From Lachnoclostridium sp. UBA7482 (GTDB lineage Bacteria > Bacillota > Clostridia > Lachnospirales > Lachnospiraceae): a stretch of DNA of 8,776 nt. Made by a program: the position numbers and the translations under genes. Below, piece by piece: positions 6,133-8,776 of this stretch. The stretch is from the NCBI GenBank assembly GCA_002479645.1, contig DLOO01000032.1, forward strand, positions 16,901 to 25,676. The letters are read 5' to 3'. Position 1 is the stretch's first letter, and the number at the start of each line of letters is the position of its first letter. The notes under the pieces were generated by a model. It had not been told where the DNA came from. It searched no databases and saw nothing but the letters and a program-made list of their open reading frames with translations.

Positions 6133-7665
6133 TTAATTTCTAATCAGCAGGGAGTGACCGGTCATCTCCTTCGGCTGTTCCATATCCATCATATCGATCA
6201 TGGTCGGAATGATATCCGCAAGGTACCCTCCTTCTGCAAGAGTTGCACCCTCCGGACCGTTTACAAGGATAAACGGAACCGGATTCGTCGTATGAGCGGT
6301 AAACGGAGCACCGGTCTCATAGTCAACAAGCTGCTCAGCATTTCCGTGGTCGGCACAGATGAACATCTGTCCGTCAACTTCCTTCAATGCCTCAACGGCC
6401 TTGCCTACGCACTCATCGATCGTCTCGATAGCCTTAACTGCTGCTTCCATAATACCGGTATGCCCAACCATATCCGGATTTGCAAAGTTGCAGATGATAA
6501 CATCGTACTTGCCGGAACGGATAGAATCACAGAGATTTACACAGACCTCCGGAGCGCTCATCTCCGGCTGCATATCGAAGGTAGCAATCTTCGGGGAATT
6601 TACAAGGATACGATCCTCACCCTCAAACTGCTTCTCTTCACCACCGTTAAAGAAGAAAGTAACGTGTGCATACTTCTGAGTTTCTGCCAGACGAAGCTGG
6701 GTCTTTCCGTTCTTTGCAAGGAATTCACCAAAGGTCATAGTCAGCTCTTCGGGAGGATATGCTACGGATACATTCGGCATCTCGGCATCATACTGCGCCA
6801 TACATACGAAATGTACCGGGAAATATCCGTTCGGACGGTCAAATCCTGCGAAATCAGGATCTGCAAATGCTCTGGTAATCTGTCTTGCACGGTCAGGACG
6901 GAAATTGAAGAAAATAACGCTGTCGTCCCTGCCAATCTTACCGTTCTTATCCACAACGGTAGGGAGCATGAACTCATCGGTCACACCGTTTTCATAGGAA
7001 TGCTTAATTGCGCATACCGGACACTCTTCCTCCACACCTTCGCCGAGAACAAGTGCATGATAAGCCTTTTCTACACGATCCCATGCGTTATCACGGTCCA
7101 TTGCATAGAAACGACCGGAAATGGTTGCTACGGAGCCGATACCGATTTCGTTAATCTTTGCAACCGCTTCCTTCATGTAGTCCGCTGCAGAAGACGGCGG
7201 AACGTCACGTCCGTCCAGGAATGCATGCACATAAACCTTTTCAAGACCGAACTTCTTAGCCATCTCAAGAAGACCATACAAATGCTCCATGTGGCTGTGT
7301 ACACCACCGGGAGAAAGAAGTCCCATCAAATGAAGCGCGGTACCCTTTTCCTTGCAGGCATTCATTGCAGCAACAAGCGCAGGATTCTCAAAGAAATCGC
7401 CATCCTCGATAGCCTTGGAAATCTTAACTAACATCTGGTATACAACGCGGCCGGCGCCCATATTGGTATGGCCAACCTCAGAATTCCCCATCTGACCGTC
7501 CGGCAAGCCGACAGCCAAACCGGAAGCCTCACCCTTTACGCAGGGGCACTCAGCCATCAGCTTGTCCATAACCGGAGTCTTAGCCATTGCTACGGCATTG
7601 CCGTCAACACGGTCATTCAGACCATATCCATCCAAAATCAATAATACAGTAGGTTTCTTACTCAT
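6133..7665 (-). CDS. gpmI: 2,3-bisphosphoglycerate-independent phosphoglycerate mutase
   Basis: This enzyme interconverts 3- and 2-phosphoglycerate in glycolysis using two manganese ions and a phosphoserine intermediate. It has 510 residues, the normal length. LILDGYG gives metal ligand D12, and MGNSEVGHTNMG places the catalytic serine at S62, the position known from the Bacillus enzyme. Further signature segments are HAFLDGRDVPP, SGRFYAMDRD, NFRPDRAR, ETQKYAHVTFFFNGG, NFANPDMVGHTG, CADHGNAEQ and TAHTTNPVPF. These cover both the phosphatase-like and transferase domains. The start is ATG 7665 (MSKKPTV). GGAGG at 7674-7678 lies 8 nt upstream, and the possible TTG at 7680 overlaps that site. It follows tpiA at 188 nt, consistent with a glycolytic cluster; no convincing promoter of its own is visible in that gap. 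Confidence 0.98.
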   Translation of the reverse strand: MSKKPTVLLILDGYGLNDRVDGNAVAMAKTPVMDKLMAECPCVKGEASGLAVGLPDGQMGNSEVGHTNMGAGRVVYQMLVKISKAIEDGDFFENPALVAAMNACKEKGTALHLMGLLSPGGVHSHMEHLYGLLEMAKKFGLEKVYVHAFLDGRDVPPSSAADYMKEAVAKINEIGIGSVATISGRFYAMDRDNAWDRVEKAYHALVLGEGVEEECPVCAIKHSYENGVTDEFMLPTVVDKNGKIGRDDSVIFFNFRPDRARQITRAFADPDFAGFDRPNGYFPVHFVCMAQYDAEMPNVSVAYPPEELTMTFGEFLAKNGKTQLRLAETQKYAHVTFFFNGGEEKQFEGEDRILVNSPKIATFDMQPEMSAPEVCVNLCDSIRSGKYDVIICNFANPDMVGHTGIMEAAVKAIETIDECVGKAVEALKEVDGQMFICADHGNAEQLVDYETGAPFTAHTTNPVPFILVNGPEGATLAEGGYLADIIPTMIDMMDMEQPKEMTGHSLLIRN

Positions 7666-7717
7666 GATTTTACCCTCCAATCATTTTTCTCGCTTTTTAT
7701 GCGTCTAAGGCACATCG

Positions 7718-7773
7718 AATAGCGAATGGGAAAAGCCGGAATGCTGTTCTTCTGCCCTTTCCGATTCGCTATT
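7718..7773 (-). other. Long imperfect hairpin between tpiA and gpmI
   Basis: AATAGCGAAT (7718-7727) pairs perfectly with ATTCGCTATT (7764-7773). After a single mismatch, GGAAA (7729-7733) pairs with TTTCC (7758-7762). The 24-nt apex can form at most a weak inner stem. On the gene strand no U-tract follows, so it is not a standard terminator. It lies in the gpmI leader, about 53 nt before the start codon. Confidence 0.5.
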
Positions 7774-7787
7774 TTGCATATTTTCTT

Positions 7788-7827
7788 ACAGACAATGATT
7801 CGCCGGTTAGGGCGAATCGTTGTCTGT
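7788..7827 (-). other. Strong hairpin downstream of tpiA
   Basis: Arms 7788-7804 and 7811-7827 form 17 positions around a 6-nt loop, with one non-Watson-Crick position (7796 with 7819). That position is T·G if the plus strand is transcribed and C·A on the gene strand. The gene-strand sequence after the stem is TAAGAAAATATG, without a U-run. It may shield the tpiA 3' end or be a processing site; it is a poor canonical terminator despite its position. Confidence 0.6.
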
Positions 7828-7853
7828 GCATTCATTTAGGTTATTGACTCAGA

Positions 7854-8600
7854 TTATGCGTTCACGATTTTGCCGAAATCAGGCTTAAGAGCAGCACCGC
7901 CGATCAAACCGCCGTCGATGTTGTCCTTGGAAAGGAGCTCCGCAGCATTTGCAGCATTCATGGAACCGCCGTACTGGATACGGACAGCCTCTGCAGTTGC
8001 AGCATCATACATCTCTGCGATGATCTCACGGATCATCTTGCAAACTTCCTCTGCCTGGTCAGCCGTAGCGGTCTCACCGGTACCGATAGCCCAGATAGGC
8101 TCGTAAGCGATAACAAGTTCCTTAACCTGATCCGCAGTTACACCACTGAGATCCCAGGTAATCTGTCTCTTAATCCATTCTGCATAGGTTCCTGCCTTAC
8201 GAAGTGCAAGGGACTCCCCGCAGCAAAGAATCGGCTTAAGACCGGCAGCAAACGCCTTCTTAACCTTAGCGTTGATAAGGATATCATTCTCGCCGAAGAT
8301 ATCTCTTCTCTCGGAGTGACCGATGATGATGTACTCAACACCTGCATCCTTAAGCATTGGAGCGGAAATTTCACCGGTAAATGCACCCTTGTCTTCAATA
8401 TAGAAGTTCTCAGCACCGAGATGAACGTTGGTTCCGGCGATTGCCTGAGCAACCGGAACAATGTCAATTGCAGGTACACAGTAAACAACGTCTACAGCGT
8501 CATTTACAACAAGATCCTTCAAAGTAGCGCAAAGCTCAACTGCCTGGCTGGGAGTCATATTCATCTTCCAGTTTCCGGCAATAATTCTACGTCTTGCCAT
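7854..8600 (-). CDS. tpiA: Triosephosphate isomerase
   Basis: This cytosolic TIM-barrel enzyme interconverts dihydroxyacetone phosphate and glyceraldehyde 3-phosphate. The 248-residue product carries every hallmark: GNWKMN with N10 and K12, GHSERR with catalytic H95, AYEPIWAIGTG with catalytic base E167 followed by the mobile loop, IQYGGSMN (208-215) and GLIGGAAL (231-238). The start is ATG 8600 (MARRRIIAG), with AAGGAG at 8610-8615 and a 9-nt spacer. It is the most upstream gene here. A TATAAT within a repeated segment (8626-8631) may be its -10 box. In related genomes the preceding genes are often gap and pgk, but these lie outside the window. Confidence 0.98.
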   Translation of the reverse strand: MARRRIIAGNWKMNMTPSQAVELCATLKDLVVNDAVDVVYCVPAIDIVPVAQAIAGTNVHLGAENFYIEDKGAFTGEISAPMLKDAGVEYIIIGHSERRDIFGENDILINAKVKKAFAAGLKPILCCGESLALRKAGTYAEWIKRQITWDLSGVTADQVKELVIAYEPIWAIGTGETATADQAEEVCKMIREIIAEMYDAATAEAVRIQYGGSMNAANAAELLSKDNIDGGLIGGAALKPDFGKIVNA

Positions 8601-8623
8601 GATTATATTCTCCTTAAAATCTA

Positions 8624-8645
8624 TTATTATAAACTCAGACCTTAA
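8624..8645. repeat. Direct repeat, copy 1
   Basis: These 22 bases recur identically at 8755-8776, 131 bp away. Three more bases on the left (TCT) also match after one mismatch. The copy lies just upstream of the tpiA ribosome binding site and contains TATAAT on the minus strand. Confidence 0.9.
8626..8631 (-). promoter_or_regulatory. Candidate -10 box for tpiA
   Basis: The minus strand reads TATAAT here, in the segment AGTTTATAATAAT. A start near 8619 would leave a leader of about 20 nt holding the AAGGAG site. The matching -35 position (GAAGCG at 17 bp) is poor, so the promoter may be weak, activator-dependent, or not used. Confidence 0.4.
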
Positions 8646-8754
8646 AAACGCTTCGCATTTTTATGGTTATGTTTCACTCAACCAAGGTATTTTACCTTTC
8701 TCGCTCATGCGAGTAAACTCTCATCGCTCGAATCGCAAAACACCTTGAATTCTG
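8646..8754. other. Non-coding region between the direct repeats, with small hairpins
   Basis: I see no coding sequence here. AAGGTA-TTT-TACCTT (8684-8698) and CTCGC-TCAT-GCGAG (8700-8713) are small perfect hairpins. CAAGGT (8683-8688) can also pair with ACCTTG (8742-8747), which would compete with the first hairpin. There is no convincing U-tract or -35/-10 pair. The hairpin density suggests a regulatory leader or a dispersed intergenic repeat. Confidence 0.4.
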
Positions 8755-8776
8755 TTATTATAAACTCAGACCTTAA
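8755..8776. repeat. Direct repeat, copy 2 (reaches the window edge)
   Basis: This is identical over 22 bases to 8624-8645 and also carries TATAAT on the minus strand (8762-8757). The right edge of the window cuts it, so the true repeat may be longer. Confidence 0.9.

Noticed and set aside
6154..7431. 425-codon open frame on the plus strand
   Set aside because: It is in codon register opposite gpmI and arises from the same codon avoidance. The predicted product has no recognisable domain.
7841..7856. Third degenerate copy of the direct repeat near the tpiA stop
   Set aside because: Only short words (TTATT, ACTCAGA) are shared and they need a gap to align.
1..8776. Toxin-antitoxin, phage-defence or mobile-element genes
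   Set aside because: Every substantial frame outside the eight housekeeping-type genes is an antisense or offset shadow; no transposase, recombinase or defence motif is visible.

Overview
This is an ordinary-looking chromosomal segment from a Clostridia-type Firmicute, most likely a Lachnospiraceae relative. I infer this from the gene order, the strong AGGAGG-type ribosome binding sites, the frequent TTG/GTG starts, the intermediate base composition, and the CBS/DRTGG-type pyrophosphatase next to smpB. The genus cannot be fixed by eye. All eight genes lie on the minus strand, so transcription runs from high to low coordinates. There is no mobile element, CRISPR array, tRNA or rRNA, and I found no frameshift.

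Layout in the direction of transcription: 8776-8601 is a non-coding upstream region with a 22-bp direct repeat (each copy carrying TATAAT) and small hairpins. tpiA is at 8600-7854. A 188-bp gap follows with two strong but terminator-unlike hairpins. gpmI is at 7665-6133. The secG promoter (TTGCAC, 17 bp, TATAAT) lies in the next gap, then secG at 6015-5767. A clean Rho-independent terminator follows at once (5759-5731). Only about 12 nt later comes the ribosome binding site of a small single-PAS-domain protein (5707-5339). Then come rnr (5275-3092), smpB (3056-2592), a long family II pyrophosphatase with CBS and DRTGG regulatory domains (2578-929), and trxB (910 to the left edge, 3' end missing).

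Functionally, tpiA and gpmI are glycolytic, secG belongs to the Sec translocon, and rnr plus smpB form the RNA-decay and ribosome-rescue pair. The pyrophosphatase and thioredoxin reductase are housekeeping metabolic and redox enzymes. The gaps from the PAS gene to trxB are 63, 35, 13 and 18 nt, which suggests one operon. That operon has no visible promoter of its own between the terminator and the PAS gene.

I see no new multi-gene system. The points most worth checking are non-coding: the terminator-to-PAS arrangement, the paired hairpins between tpiA and gpmI, and the promoter-like direct repeat upstream of tpiA. The orphan PAS protein inserted between secG and rnr is the only gene without a clear role.
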